NCBI RefSeq assembly: GCF_002272075.1
Contig: NZ_NPBJ01000018.1
Coordinates: 1 to 64,000 of the forward strand
From: Terribacillus saccharophilus
GTDB lineage: Bacteria > Bacillota > Bacilli > Bacillales > Amphibacillaceae
Direction: 5' to 3'
Length of the DNA stretch: 64,000 nucleotides
Shown in pieces: positions 52,030 to 60,488 of the stretch. Under the pieces are notes generated by a model, which saw only the letters and a list, made by a program, of their open reading frames with translations, had not been told where the DNA came from and did not search any database. A program made the position numbers and the translations under genes. The first letter of the stretch is position 1; each line of letters begins with the position of its first letter.

Positions 52030-53295
52030 TTAAGAAGAAGCGGTATAACCATCTTTCTCACTCGTCACTTCGGCTGGCAATTCCTCAAGTGCTGGCTCAA
52101 AAAGGTTCCTGCCCATCACCACAGATATCAAGGCGATGACTGCTCCGGAAGAAATCATGATAACGGCGGGAGAAACATAATCAAACAAGACACCATAAAC
52201 AATTATTCCAAACGGAGCCATTGCAGTAGCACCCGCCTGCATAATTGAAAAGACGCGGCCTTTGTAGGCATCCTCTATCTCCGTTTGCATCAGTACACCA
52301 ATGGGATTATTGATAAAGATCAGGCTAGCCCCAACCATGAAAGTTGATACAGCTAAGATGATAAACTGAAGGACTGCTGGCAAAGGCAGCAGTACAGGAA
52401 GCACAAAGAAAGCCAGCAAGACACCTAAGCTTATTAATCCGAGTGGGATAAGTCTGGCAGTAGAGCTTTTGAAACGGCTGAAGCTTAATGCCATTACAAG
52501 CATCCCAGCAGCCAGCATTGCCTCTATAAAACCAAGTGCCTGGGAAGACATCTCTAACTCCTGAACGATGATATAAGGCATTCCAACTTGAAGTGCAGCG
52601 GCAAAAAAGTTGATCCAGACTGCTATTGTCAGGATCTTCATAATTAATCTTTTTCCTGCCGCATACTTGAATCCTGATACAAAAGAGGTCCAAAAAGACT
52701 CAATTTTAGCGCTATTACCAGCCATACCGTCCTGCTTTTTGAACAACGTGAAATTAAGCGATGCATCCAAAAAAAGCGCGACTATACTCGCAACGATCAA
52801 TATTATCAAAAATACTTGGATGGAAAAGAAGCTGTAAAGCATACCGCCTATAACCGGGCCGCCAATAGCTGAAAGTGAGCTCGCAGATTGATTGTAGGAA
52901 ACAGCCTTTTGAATGGATGCAGCTTCTACTAAGTTCCCGATAGAAGCATTTATTGTAATGCTGATGAACATGGAGGAAATGCTTAATAAAGACGATGATA
53001 GATAAAAGTAACCAGCAGCCACGGAACCCTCTTGTAATAAAAGAAATAACAAGCAGACAGTTGCAATTGCAAGGAGCTGAGAAGATACCACCAGTTTCTT
53101 TCGGCTGATTCGATCTGCCAGATAACCTGCAAACGGCGATAGTATGATTGTAGGTAGGATTCCAAAAAACAAATTAAGTGAGAAATTCAAAGATGAACCC
53201 GTCAGCTGGAGCAAATATAAACTGATACCAAATGAATACACACTGCTGCCAAAAGTTGCGATTATCTTACTGATTGTAAAAGTCCATAAGTTCAT
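52030..53295 (-). CDS. MFS exporter (MFS_3, MefA-like macrolide-efflux group)
   Basis: 421 residues, 12 membrane segments; starts WTFTISKIIATFGSSVYSFGISLYLLQLTGSSLNFSLNLFFG and has GYLADRISRKKLVVSSQ at the loop between helices 2 and 3. The group includes Mef macrolide pumps and other drug or siderophore exporters. No stalling-type leader peptide was found upstream. Substrate unknown. A single-gene unit. Confidence 0.82.
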   Translation of the reverse strand: MNLWTFTISKIIATFGSSVYSFGISLYLLQLTGSSLNFSLNLFFGILPTIILSPFAGYLADRISRKKLVVSSQLLAIATVCLLFLLLQEGSVAAGYFYLSSSLLSISSMFISITINASIGNLVEAASIQKAVSYNQSASSLSAIGGPVIGGMLYSFFSIQVFLIILIVASIVALFLDASLNFTLFKKQDGMAGNSAKIESFWTSFVSGFKYAAGKRLIMKILTIAVWINFFAAALQVGMPYIIVQELEMSSQALGFIEAMLAAGMLVMALSFSRFKSSTARLIPLGLISLGVLLAFFVLPVLLPLPAVLQFIILAVSTFMVGASLIFINNPIGVLMQTEIEDAYKGRVFSIMQAGATAMAPFGIIVYGVLFDYVSPAVIMISSGAVIALISVVMGRNLFEPALEELPAEVTSEKDGYTASS

Positions 53296-53473
53296 ATTTG
53301 AATATTTCGATAATTAATCTTGTGTCAATATTTTTAACTCCTTTAACCAAAGTATAGTAATAAACTAAATTTTAACAGATTAAAGGAAATGTTTGTAAGA
53401 AAAAAAGTAAAAAAATCTTATATCAAACCAGTTTATCCAAGTAAATCACTAATGCCAGATCAATTTTCTATGA

Positions 53474-53647
53474 TCATTTGTCCTTCACACGCAGAATGAA
53501 CAAAAATACTATTAAAAACGCAATAAAGTAATTCATCGGATTTCTTAGGAAACTCATTTCCAGCAGCTGCTGCAATATAATCCAACATATAAAAATTATG
53601 ATGATGGAAGGTAAGATAAACTTATTCATTAACTGACCATCTGCCAT
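53474..53647 (-). CDS. Small two-helix membrane protein
   Basis: 57 residues: MADGQLMNKFILPSIIIIFI then a second helix (NYFIAFLIVFLFILRVKDK). The ATG is preceded only by a weak AAAGG, so expression is uncertain. It lies between the MFS gene and the IS. No family recognised. Confidence 0.45.
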   Translation of the reverse strand: MADGQLMNKFILPSIIIIFICWIILQQLLEMSFLRNPMNYFIAFLIVFLFILRVKDK

Positions 53648-53718
53648 TTAAATTATTTAATGCCTTTGGCAGCCATCCTATCACCTATACTTTTATATGT
53701 CACGCCAGCTGATGGCCA

Positions 53719-55392
53719 TTAAAAAGAGGCTGGGACATAACTAGCTAAATGTAATTTAAAAAAGATCCTCGTCACCGTTTTTTGGTGATGAGGATCTTTT
53801 TTCTGTGTTCTCATACTGAATAAGGACTTACTGGCAGTGTACTTCCTCAAGTTCACTGCCATAAAGGCGAATCCGATTTCGTTTTCTACCTTCTCTTTTC
53901 CCCTTACGGAGAAACGATAGAAGCGCAAATTAGCCTTCAGAAATCCGAAGACTGGCTCTACATCTATCTTGCGTCTGCCATAGATTTTGCCGGTTTCCTT
54001 TTCGGAAAGCAGCTGTTTAGCGTACGCTTTTTGTTGTTCCCATCTTTCATTGAAGAATATTTTCCGGTTGCTTCCTTCTTTGGCTTTCGTACACTGGGCG
54101 CGCAGTGGACAAACGGAACAATTTTCACATTCATACACACGATATGTCCGGGTGAATCCATATTTGTCCTGCTTATTTGAGAGATGGCTGAAAGGGAGTT
54201 TTTGGTTGTTAGGACATGTGAAGCTGTCATCTTTCGCGTTGTATTCCCAGTTTTCAACGTTGAAAGGATCTTGCTTGTGTTTCTTTTGTTTTTCTTTGCG
54301 ATACTGATTATACGTAATAAGAGGGATCCGATTTCGATTCTCCACGACATCGTTATAATTCGGTTCACTGCCATATCCGGCATCAGCTACGATATAATTT
54401 GGCAAAGAAAAGAAATCCTGTGCAATTCTGTCCAAGCAAGGGATAAAGGTTCTCGTATCCGTAGGATTCGGAAACACATCATAAGCAAGGGCATACTGCC
54501 CCTCGGTTGCCACCTGTACATTGTAGCCGGGTTTAAGCTGGCCATTCTTCATATAGTCGTCTTTCATGCGCATGAACGTGGCATCCTTATCCGTTTTGGA
54601 GTAGCTGTTTCTATCACCAAAGATGGTCATGTCATTTTGGTATTTTTGCGTTCGCGCAACGAAATCGCGAAAATCTTTCCGATATTGTTTTGGCTCTTTA
54701 CGCGCTACACGCAGTTCTTTTCGTTCCGTCACATCGTTACTTGCGTCAATTTTTCGGTCATATTTTTGAACTTCATCGTCCAATCTTTCAACGACCTGCG
54801 TCATCTCATCGACGGTCAAACTTTCCGGATTTTCTCGTTCAATGGACGGGATAATCTCTTTATCCAATAATTCTTCGTATCTCTGGTTCGATTTTTCTAC
54901 CAGTTGTGTACTATATTTTCCAATGGATTTACGCCAGACAAACGTAAACTTATTAGCGTTTGCTTCGATCTTAGTACCATCGATGAAAATGGCTTCTTCT
55001 TCAATCAGTTTCTCTTCGACAAGCTGACAACGAAACTGAACAAAGCACTGCCGTAAAAGTTCTTTAACGTGAGGATTTACTCGAAAGCGATTGATGGTGC
55101 GATAGCTCGGTTCATAACCTTGTGCCAGCCACATCATCCGGACACTATCTTGAAGTAACGCTTCAATTTTACGACCGGAAAAGACCGATTGCGTGTAGGC
55201 GCATAAAATCACTTTCATCATCATACGAGGATGGTAAGCAGGATGCCCGGTTTCCCGAAGGAAACCATCGAAGGCTTCATCGGGAATACTTTCTACGAGT
55301 TGATTTATGGTAAACGCAATATCGTTCTCCCGTAATTTCCATTCCATATCTAGCGGTAAAACAACTTCATTCATGGTATAATGTTTAAACAT
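53719..55392 (-). CDS. IS1182-family transposase
   Basis: 557 residues, intact. N-terminal helical domain with GHPAYHPRMMMKVILCAYTQ and YEPSYRTINRFRVNP, then the DDE catalytic core: Asp in FIDGTKIEANANKFTF, Asp in YIVADAGYGSEPNY and Glu in IDVEPVFGFLKANLRF. A Cys cluster (CENCSVCPLRAQC) lies before the Glu, usual for this family. The last codons run through the terminator hairpin and the inverted repeat; the TAA stop (53719-53721) lies outside the IS, in flanking DNA. A shorter natural protein is possible after a different insertion. Confidence 0.9.
   Translation of the reverse strand: MFKHYTMNEVVLPLDMEWKLRENDIAFTINQLVESIPDEAFDGFLRETGHPAYHPRMMMKVILCAYTQSVFSGRKIEALLQDSVRMMWLAQGYEPSYRTINRFRVNPHVKELLRQCFVQFRCQLVEEKLIEEEAIFIDGTKIEANANKFTFVWRKSIGKYSTQLVEKSNQRYEELLDKEIIPSIERENPESLTVDEMTQVVERLDDEVQKYDRKIDASNDVTERKELRVARKEPKQYRKDFRDFVARTQKYQNDMTIFGDRNSYSKTDKDATFMRMKDDYMKNGQLKPGYNVQVATEGQYALAYDVFPNPTDTRTFIPCLDRIAQDFFSLPNYIVADAGYGSEPNYNDVVENRNRIPLITYNQYRKEKQKKHKQDPFNVENWEYNAKDDSFTCPNNQKLPFSHLSNKQDKYGFTRTYRVYECENCSVCPLRAQCTKAKEGSNRKIFFNERWEQQKAYAKQLLSEKETGKIYGRRKIDVEPVFGFLKANLRFYRFSVRGKEKVENEIGFAFMAVNLRKYTASKSLFSMRTQKKDPHHQKTVTRIFFKLHLASYVPASF
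53756..53802 (-). terminator. Terminator hairpin at the transposase 3' end
   Basis: AAAAAAGATCCTCGTCACC and GGTGATGAGGATCTTTTTT around a six-base loop. It works on both strands and lies inside the transposase reading frame. Confidence 0.8.
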
Positions 55393-55482
55393 AAGGATCC
55401 TCCTCTTTTGTTTTTGGTGTGGTAACTTAATTCTATCAGAGGGGTCCTTATTTTGCTTCTAGGAACAAATGAATTAATACAT

Positions 55483-55528
55483 AAAAATAGGCAGGCATCT
55501 CCGATTCTCGGTGATGCCTGCCTATTTT
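55483..55528 (-). terminator. Terminator inside the right IS end
   Basis: AAAATAGGCAGGCATC and GATGCCTGCCTATTTT, a 16-pair stem with A and T runs on both sides. It will stop transcripts from the Rut-like operon before they enter the transposase gene, or shield the IS from outside promoters. Confidence 0.88.
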
Positions 55529-55571
55529 ATTTATTTACTTTACCGGGTTTTGTCCCAGCCTCCTCCTATTT

Positions 55572-56216
55572 TTACAATGTAATCGGCGTTGTCTTCAATG
55601 CCTTCAAATATGCCGCCACCTGCTCCTTCGGCAAAACATCTGCATACCGTGCATTTACATCAAACAGATTCGCATCATGTGATTCCTTCGCCTGGTCACC
55701 GACGCATTCCTCTGGCACGATTGTCTTGAATCCATAAGAGAATGAATCAATGATGGAAGCACGCACACAGCCGCTTGTTGTACAGCCTGTGACAATGACA
55801 GTGTCTATTTGTTTCGTCGTCAAGAGCGACAGAACCTCTGTGCCGAAAAAGGCGGATGGATATTTCTTCAATACTACTGGTTCGCCTGCAATCGGTTCCA
55901 CCTCTGTGCTCACTTCCATGGCATGAGAACCAATCGTGATCCATCCGATATCTGTCTTCCAATTGCCTGTATCCCAATCATCATCCCGGTAGCCTACAAC
56001 CGTATATATAACAGGAATATCCTTTTCCCTTGCTAATGCCAGCAGCTCTGCGGTTTCAGCTGCAGCCTGCTTGATAAATGGATTCTTTCCTGTCGGGTAT
56101 TGATCACTCGTGAACGCCTGCTGGAAATCTACCAATAGCAGCGCTGGTTTTTCTCCAAATCCTACCTGCTTCTGCCCATAACCTGCTTGCTGATAGACTG
56201 CTTGTTTACCTGTCAT
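55572..56216 (-). CDS. Isochorismatase-fold cysteine hydrolase (RutB-like)
   Basis: 214 residues with the triad Asp30 (LLLVDFQQAF), Lys118 (VLKKYPSAF) and Cys150 (TGCTTSGCVRASIID). The family hydrolyses amide or ureido bonds; RutB releases carbamate from ureidoacrylate. The frame extends to 56324, but AGGAGGG six bases before the ATG at 56216 decides the start. It is the last gene of the Rut-like operon. Sequence alone does not distinguish RutB from N-carbamoylsarcosine amidase or other amidases. Confidence 0.85.
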   Translation of the reverse strand: MTGKQAVYQQAGYGQKQVGFGEKPALLLVDFQQAFTSDQYPTGKNPFIKQAAAETAELLALAREKDIPVIYTVVGYRDDDWDTGNWKTDIGWITIGSHAMEVSTEVEPIAGEPVVLKKYPSAFFGTEVLSLLTTKQIDTVIVTGCTTSGCVRASIIDSFSYGFKTIVPEECVGDQAKESHDANLFDVNARYADVLPKEQVAAYLKALKTTPITL

Positions 56217-56232
56217 ATGCATCCCTCCTGTT

Positions 56233-56973
56233 TTATGTAAGCAATAGAATACCACCGAAGATCGGCAGCAAAATAATAACTGTCCGCAGCACCTGCACTG
56301 GAGCAAGGCGCGTGAATTTCGCACCGATGAACGAGCCTATCATCGTACCTGCCACTACTTGCACTAAGAGTGTTATATCAACGAAACCAGCTTGCGCGAA
56401 ACCGAAAGCACCGAGAAATGATATCGGAATCAGCACAAACATGCTCGTCGCTGCGGCCTGCTGGATGCTTAGTCCGAAAAAGATCATCAAACCCAATTGA
56501 ATCAAGGGCGTCGACCCGATGCCGAAGCATCCGGACAGAAAGCCAGTGCTGCCGCCAACTCCCATTGCCAGCAGCAAATATTGCTTTCTGCTAAACACTT
56601 TCTCTACGTTTACACTCCCGCTAAGCCTCGTACGGAAAAACAGCAGGATAGAAGAAACGAATAAAAGCAAGGCAGAGACAATAATAAGTGGTGTTTCCGG
56701 CAGCTGAGCCGCTACTTGTGTCCCAAAATAGGCACCCACTGCACCAAACGCTCCGACCATGGCGCCAGTTTTCAGCTTCATATTGCCTTCTTTAAAATGA
56801 CTGATCGACCCGGAAATGACCGTGAAGATCATCGCAGTTGTAGACGTGCCGAGTGCGGTATGAATCGGGATCTGGAAGACACTGATCAATAATGCCAGCA
56901 CAAACCCAGATCCTCCCCCACCGGCAAAGCCCAACAGCAGCCCTAATACAAACATCGTCGCCAGCATCATCAT
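56233..56973 (-). CDS. TauE/SafE-family membrane exporter
   Basis: 246 residues, eight membrane segments; GFAGGGGSGFVLALLISVFQIP and GVGGSTGFLSGCFGIGSTPLIQLGLM are the two family repeats, each with the Gly-rich motif. TauE/SafE proteins export sulfite, sulfonates or organic anions. In E. coli the rut operon has the RutG uracil permease at this place; here a TauE-type carrier is present, so the compound moved may be an acid product. 36 bases after the flavin reductase gene. Confidence 0.87.
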   Translation of the reverse strand: MMMLATMFVLGLLLGFAGGGGSGFVLALLISVFQIPIHTALGTSTTAMIFTVISGSISHFKEGNMKLKTGAMVGAFGAVGAYFGTQVAAQLPETPLIIVSALLLFVSSILLFFRTRLSGSVNVEKVFSRKQYLLLAMGVGGSTGFLSGCFGIGSTPLIQLGLMIFFGLSIQQAAATSMFVLIPISFLGAFGFAQAGFVDITLLVQVVAGTMIGSFIGAKFTRLAPVQVLRTVIILLPIFGGILLLT

Positions 56974-57009
56974 ACGTTCCGACCTTTTCTGTTTAAATTA
57001 GCGAAGAGA

Positions 57010-57552
57010 TTATACAACCTGTTCGATCGTCACACCTTCCAAAAGGCCCTCGACCGCCTGATCCAGTCTTAACTTGCAGTCCTCTCCCAGCTCAAAACTG
57101 TTGTCCTCCGTACGGACTACTTGCTTATCCTGAATGAATACACCCTGTTCGATTGCATTAGCACCCAGCACAGACAGCACCGGCTTCAAAGAGAATTCCA
57201 GCATCAGTAAGTGCGCTGTCGTACCGCCCATCGCAAGCGGCAGCACCTTTTTGCCAGCCAAACCTCTTTCCGGAACTAAATCCAGGAAGCATTTCAATAC
57301 ACCGGTATAGGAAGCTTTATACACCTGTGTCGCTACTACGACGACATCCGCATCTTTGACCTGCTGAGTCGCATGGATAATTGCATCACTTGTGAAATTG
57401 GCATACAGCAAGTCCTCTGCTGGTAAATCTGCCACAACAACATGTGATACGTCACAGCCCTTCAGTTCCAAATCAGCAATCACATATTCCACAGGACCAT
57501 TCAATCGGGACGTTTTCTTCGGACTGCCTGTAATCACAACTGCTTTCGTCAA
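57010..57552 (-). CDS. NAD(P)H:FMN reductase, SsuE-like
   Basis: 180 residues with flavodoxin-like fold: VVITGSPKKTSRLNGPVEYVI phosphate loop, VVVATQVYKASYTGVLKCFLDLVP and PLAMGGTTAHLLMLEFSLKPVLSVLGA. SsuE supplies reduced FMN to two-component monooxygenases. It probably serves the RutA-type oxygenase in this operon, in place of the unrelated RutF. Confidence 0.88.
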   Translation of the reverse strand: MTKAVVITGSPKKTSRLNGPVEYVIADLELKGCDVSHVVVADLPAEDLLYANFTSDAIIHATQQVKDADVVVVATQVYKASYTGVLKCFLDLVPERGLAGKKVLPLAMGGTTAHLLMLEFSLKPVLSVLGANAIEQGVFIQDKQVVRTEDNSFELGEDCKLRLDQAVEGLLEGVTIEQVV

Positions 57553-57575
57553 ATTAATCGCCCTCCATTTGTGTG

Positions 57576-58475
57576 TTAGTTCAATACTTCCGTCTGATAG
57601 CGTTCATAGACTTCCGGTTTCCGATTAGCCATCCAATCAACGCGTTTTCGTGATTTCGCGAGCGTGGTCTTGCTGATTTCGGCAGCTACATGCTGCCACT
57701 CTTCGTCATCTGTAACCGTCACGACATCCCCGAAAGGACTGAGGATACAGGACTGGCCAAAATGGTGACGCAGCACTTCCTCGCCTTGCAGCGCTTCTGT
57801 ACCAGCTTTATTCACACCCATAACGAATAAGTTATTTTCCATTGCCCTTACCCGGAGTTCTGCTACATACAAATCTTTTCGATAACCATATGTCGCAGTC
57901 GGTACGACGACCGCGTCCACATCCTGCATGCGTAATGAACGCCATGCTTCCGGGAATGACCGATCAAAGCAGATGAGGATGCCAATCTTCCAGCCATTGT
58001 CCAAAGTGATTGTCGGGAACGCATCCCCACCGCCGCCATATTGTTCGAAATAGAATTTCTCATCTGTCTTCATCGTCGCATCATCAACCTTTGGCACATG
58101 CACCTTGCGATAGCTTCCAATCAGTCCTCTTGTCGGAGAACAGACAAACGCCGTATTATAATAGTTCGTACTATCCCCTTCCTCCGCTTTCTCGAACACA
58201 GTACCAATCAGATGTGTATCTGTTTCCTTAGCCAACTCCACCATAGCGCTCACTGTAGGACCATTCATCGGTTCGGCAAAATTGAAGAACGTCTCATCCG
58301 GTGTCGTGACCGCCGCAAAATACGGCGCTGTCATCAGCTCTGCACAGACAAGCAAGTCTGGCTTATCTAACGTAATTACACGCTTGCACTCTGTCACGAT
58401 TTTCTGCAAATTCGTTTCCACATCGCCCGCATAAGCACCGTTCTGCAGCCCAGCAATCACCATACTTTCCTTCAC
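57576..58475 (-). CDS. Carbon-nitrogen hydrolase (nitrilase superfamily)
   Basis: 299 residues with the Glu-Lys-Cys triad: Glu46 (LLVCAELMTAPYF), Lys124 (SYRKVHVPKV) and Cys169 (GILICFDRSFPEAW). The EPMNGPT and FYFEQYGGGG loops resemble N-carbamoyl-amino-acid hydrolases such as beta-ureidopropionase and N-carbamoylputrescine amidase. In this operon it would cut an amide or carbamoyl group formed after ring opening. Twelve bases after the oxygenase gene. Confidence 0.88.
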   Translation of the reverse strand: MKESMVIAGLQNGAYAGDVETNLQKIVTECKRVITLDKPDLLVCAELMTAPYFAAVTTPDETFFNFAEPMNGPTVSAMVELAKETDTHLIGTVFEKAEEGDSTNYYNTAFVCSPTRGLIGSYRKVHVPKVDDATMKTDEKFYFEQYGGGGDAFPTITLDNGWKIGILICFDRSFPEAWRSLRMQDVDAVVVPTATYGYRKDLYVAELRVRAMENNLFVMGVNKAGTEALQGEEVLRHHFGQSCILSPFGDVVTVTDDEEWQHVAAEISKTTLAKSRKRVDWMANRKPEVYERYQTEVLN

Positions 58476-58487
58476 TAAATCTCCCCC

Positions 58488-59552
58488 TTAACCGATGATT
58501 TCTTTTACGACTGTATTCCGGAGTCCTTTAGCATCCAACAATGGCACGATGTCACTTTCGAAGAAATTCATATCTGTCACAAAGTCAGGGAATGTGAACA
58601 GCAAGCCGTCGATCATCGTTTCCTTCTCAATTCTTTCAATCTGTTCGGCAATTGTTTTCGGGGATCCAACAAGCGTTGGTACAATAAAGATTTCACCGAG
58701 CAGTTCCATCGTCGAGCCTGTTTTATCGTTATCACGTGCATCCTGAAGCCCATCGAAGCCGCCTTTATCTGTACCTTCAATAAAGTTCAAATACATGTTC
58801 TCCGCCTCTTCATCTGTTTCAGCAGAAATAATTGTATACACCGCATAAGTCTTGATCGACTTGTTCATGCTCGCTGCAATTGCTTTCCCTTTGGCACTAA
58901 GCTCGGCGATGCGGTCAAAGTCACCTGCAACAAAATTGATATCACCATGCTTGATCGTGAATTCCAAGCCTTTGTCAGACATACCTGCACAAACAATTGG
59001 CGGATTCGGCTTCGTTTTTGGCGTCGGCTGACACATGCAATCTTCCAGCTCAAAGTATTTGCCTTTATGCGTTAGCCGTCCTTTATCCCACAGCTGCTTC
59101 ACAACCGTCAGCCATTCATCTGCATAGTCATAACGATCGCCATAGAACTCATCCCCAGGCCACAGTCCCATTTGAGAATACTCATACTTATTCCAGCCTG
59201 CCACCACATTCAAGCCAAAGCGCCCATCACTGATATCATCAATCGTCGCCGCCATCCGCGCTGCCATTGCTGGATTATATGTGAGCGGCTGCACCGACGC
59301 ATAAATCCCAATCTTGTCTGTAACAGCTGCCAGACCCGCCATCAGATTGAAGGACTCCATCGCATAATCCCAATGCTCCGTCTTTCCTCCATACCCGCGA
59401 TACTTTACCATCGACAACACAAAATCCAATCCCATATTCTCTGCCCGCAGCGCAATATCCTTATTCAATTCAAACGTTGGCATATACTGCGGTGAGTTAT
59501 TCGACATGATCCACCCATTATTCGCTATTGGCAAGAAAATTCCGAAGTCCAT
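58488..59552 (-). CDS. RutA-like FMN-dependent monooxygenase (LLM class)
   Basis: 354 residues. The N terminus reads MDFGIFLPIANNGW and PQYMPTFELNKDIALRAENMG; GGKTEHWDYAMESFNLMAG and NVVAGWNKYEYSQMGLWPGDE follow. These are very close to my memory of E. coli RutA, which opens uracil between N3 and C4 using flavin-N5-peroxide. The closest alternatives are DszA- or SfnG-like sulfur oxygenases. AAAGGGAG before the ATG at 59552 sets the start. First gene of the operon; an inverted repeat lies upstream. Confidence 0.87.
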   Translation of the reverse strand: MDFGIFLPIANNGWIMSNNSPQYMPTFELNKDIALRAENMGLDFVLSMVKYRGYGGKTEHWDYAMESFNLMAGLAAVTDKIGIYASVQPLTYNPAMAARMAATIDDISDGRFGLNVVAGWNKYEYSQMGLWPGDEFYGDRYDYADEWLTVVKQLWDKGRLTHKGKYFELEDCMCQPTPKTKPNPPIVCAGMSDKGLEFTIKHGDINFVAGDFDRIAELSAKGKAIAASMNKSIKTYAVYTIISAETDEEAENMYLNFIEGTDKGGFDGLQDARDNDKTGSTMELLGEIFIVPTLVGSPKTIAEQIERIEKETMIDGLLFTFPDFVTDMNFFESDIVPLLDAKGLRNTVVKEIIG

Positions 59553-59572
59553 TTGTATCGCTCCCTTTTGTG

Positions 59573-59593
59573 TTGTGTATTTAACATACACAA
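59573..59593. promoter_or_regulatory. Inverted repeat (operator) upstream of the RutA-like gene
   Basis: TTGTGTAT (59573-59580) and ATACACAA (59586-59593) form a perfect dyad with a five-base spacer, 21 bases upstream of the oxygenase start codon. No regulator gene lies next to the operon, so the repressor is encoded elsewhere. Confidence 0.6.
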
Positions 59594-59729
59594 ATTGTAT
59601 AATTATTCAGAAAATAAAAGGAGCTTACAATGTGTTAAGCAAAAGTGACAAAGTGTAACCATTAAGTACAACTTCTCGGATTAAGCTATAATGGATGCTC
59701 ACTAATGTATCGAAAAGGTGGGTAATCCA

Positions 59730-60377
59730 TTGGTTAATCTCGCACAACCACTCTCACACATCTATTGGATCGGCGGCTCTCCATGTGCCGGTAAAACAAC
59801 CATTGCCCGAAAGCTCGCAGCTGAATACGGCTTTACCTATTACAAATGCGATGATTGCTATGATGACCATATGTCCCGCAGTACACCGGATCAGCATCCT
59901 AACATGTACAAAATAAAAGACCAGACATGGAATCAGGTCTGGTCTACGCAGTTTTGTTCGCTAACCGTTGAGGAACAAATTGAAGATGTAGTTCGTGTGT
60001 ATGAGGAGCAGTTTAGTCTAATACTGGAGGACTTATTATCCCGTCCTAAAACAACACCTATCGTTGTGGAAGGAGCAGCGTTGTTGCCGCATAAAATAGC
60101 TCCACTTCTTAATGACTTGAACCATGCAATTTGGATGGTGCCGACACCGGAATTTCAAGAAGATCATTATAAGAAAAGAGAATGGGTTCATCGTATTCTT
60201 GATCAGTATGATGATCCTGGTTTGGCTTTTTCTAAGTGGATGATGAGGGATAGTGGGTTTGCGCAGAAGGTTGTGGAAAGTGCAGAAAATATGGATCTAA
60301 TACTTGTGAGCGTTGACGGCAGGTCTACCATTAAAGATAATCTTAAGATAGTAAAGAGACATTTCAATTTAGACTAG
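59730..60377 (+). CDS. P-loop kinase-like protein
   Basis: 215 residues from the TTG at 59730, which follows AAAGGTGGG by seven bases. Walker A is WIGGSPCAGKTTIARKLA; then YKCDDCYDDHM and VVEGAALLPHKIAPLL, with EFQEDHYKKREWVHRIL near the C terminus as a lid. It resembles small-molecule kinases of the zeta-toxin/shikimate-kinase type; the substrate is unknown. No antitoxin-like gene accompanies it. Divergent from the Rut-like operon. Confidence 0.75.
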   Translation: MVNLAQPLSHIYWIGGSPCAGKTTIARKLAAEYGFTYYKCDDCYDDHMSRSTPDQHPNMYKIKDQTWNQVWSTQFCSLTVEEQIEDVVRVYEEQFSLILEDLLSRPKTTPIVVEGAALLPHKIAPLLNDLNHAIWMVPTPEFQEDHYKKREWVHRILDQYDDPGLAFSKWMMRDSGFAQKVVESAENMDLILVSVDGRSTIKDNLKIVKRHFNLD

Positions 60378-60449
60378 AAAAGAAACAGAAGAATTCGTTG
60401 TCAGCTCTTGTCTCTCCGAATATCCGCAATCACTAAATATATACTTATA

Positions 60450-60480
60450 ACATATAAAGTAATCCTATTTCTTTATATGT
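60450..60480 (+). terminator. Possible terminator after the P-loop protein gene
   Basis: ACATATAAAG and CTTTATATGT, ten pairs but AT-rich, followed by CTTTGTTGTT. Confidence 0.4.
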
Positions 60481-60488
60481 CTTTGTTG

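Larger units (their letters stand above)
53726..55562 (-). mobile_element. IS1182-family insertion sequence
   Basis: About 1.84 kb bounded by inverted ends GAGGCTGGGACATAAC (53726-53741) and, on the other strand, GAGGCTGGGACAAAACC from 55562. Both ends carry internal terminator hairpins. No target duplication is visible. It lies directly after the isochorismatase gene of the Rut-like operon, with only nine bases between that stop codon and the IS end. Confidence 0.88.

Noticed and set aside
54184-54870. Plus-strand 228-codon frame inside the IS
   Set aside because: Antisense to the intact transposase; long only because of the codon pattern of that gene.
59730-60377. P-loop protein as a zeta-type toxin
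   Set aside because: No epsilon-type antitoxin gene is next to it, and the kinase-like fold alone is not enough.
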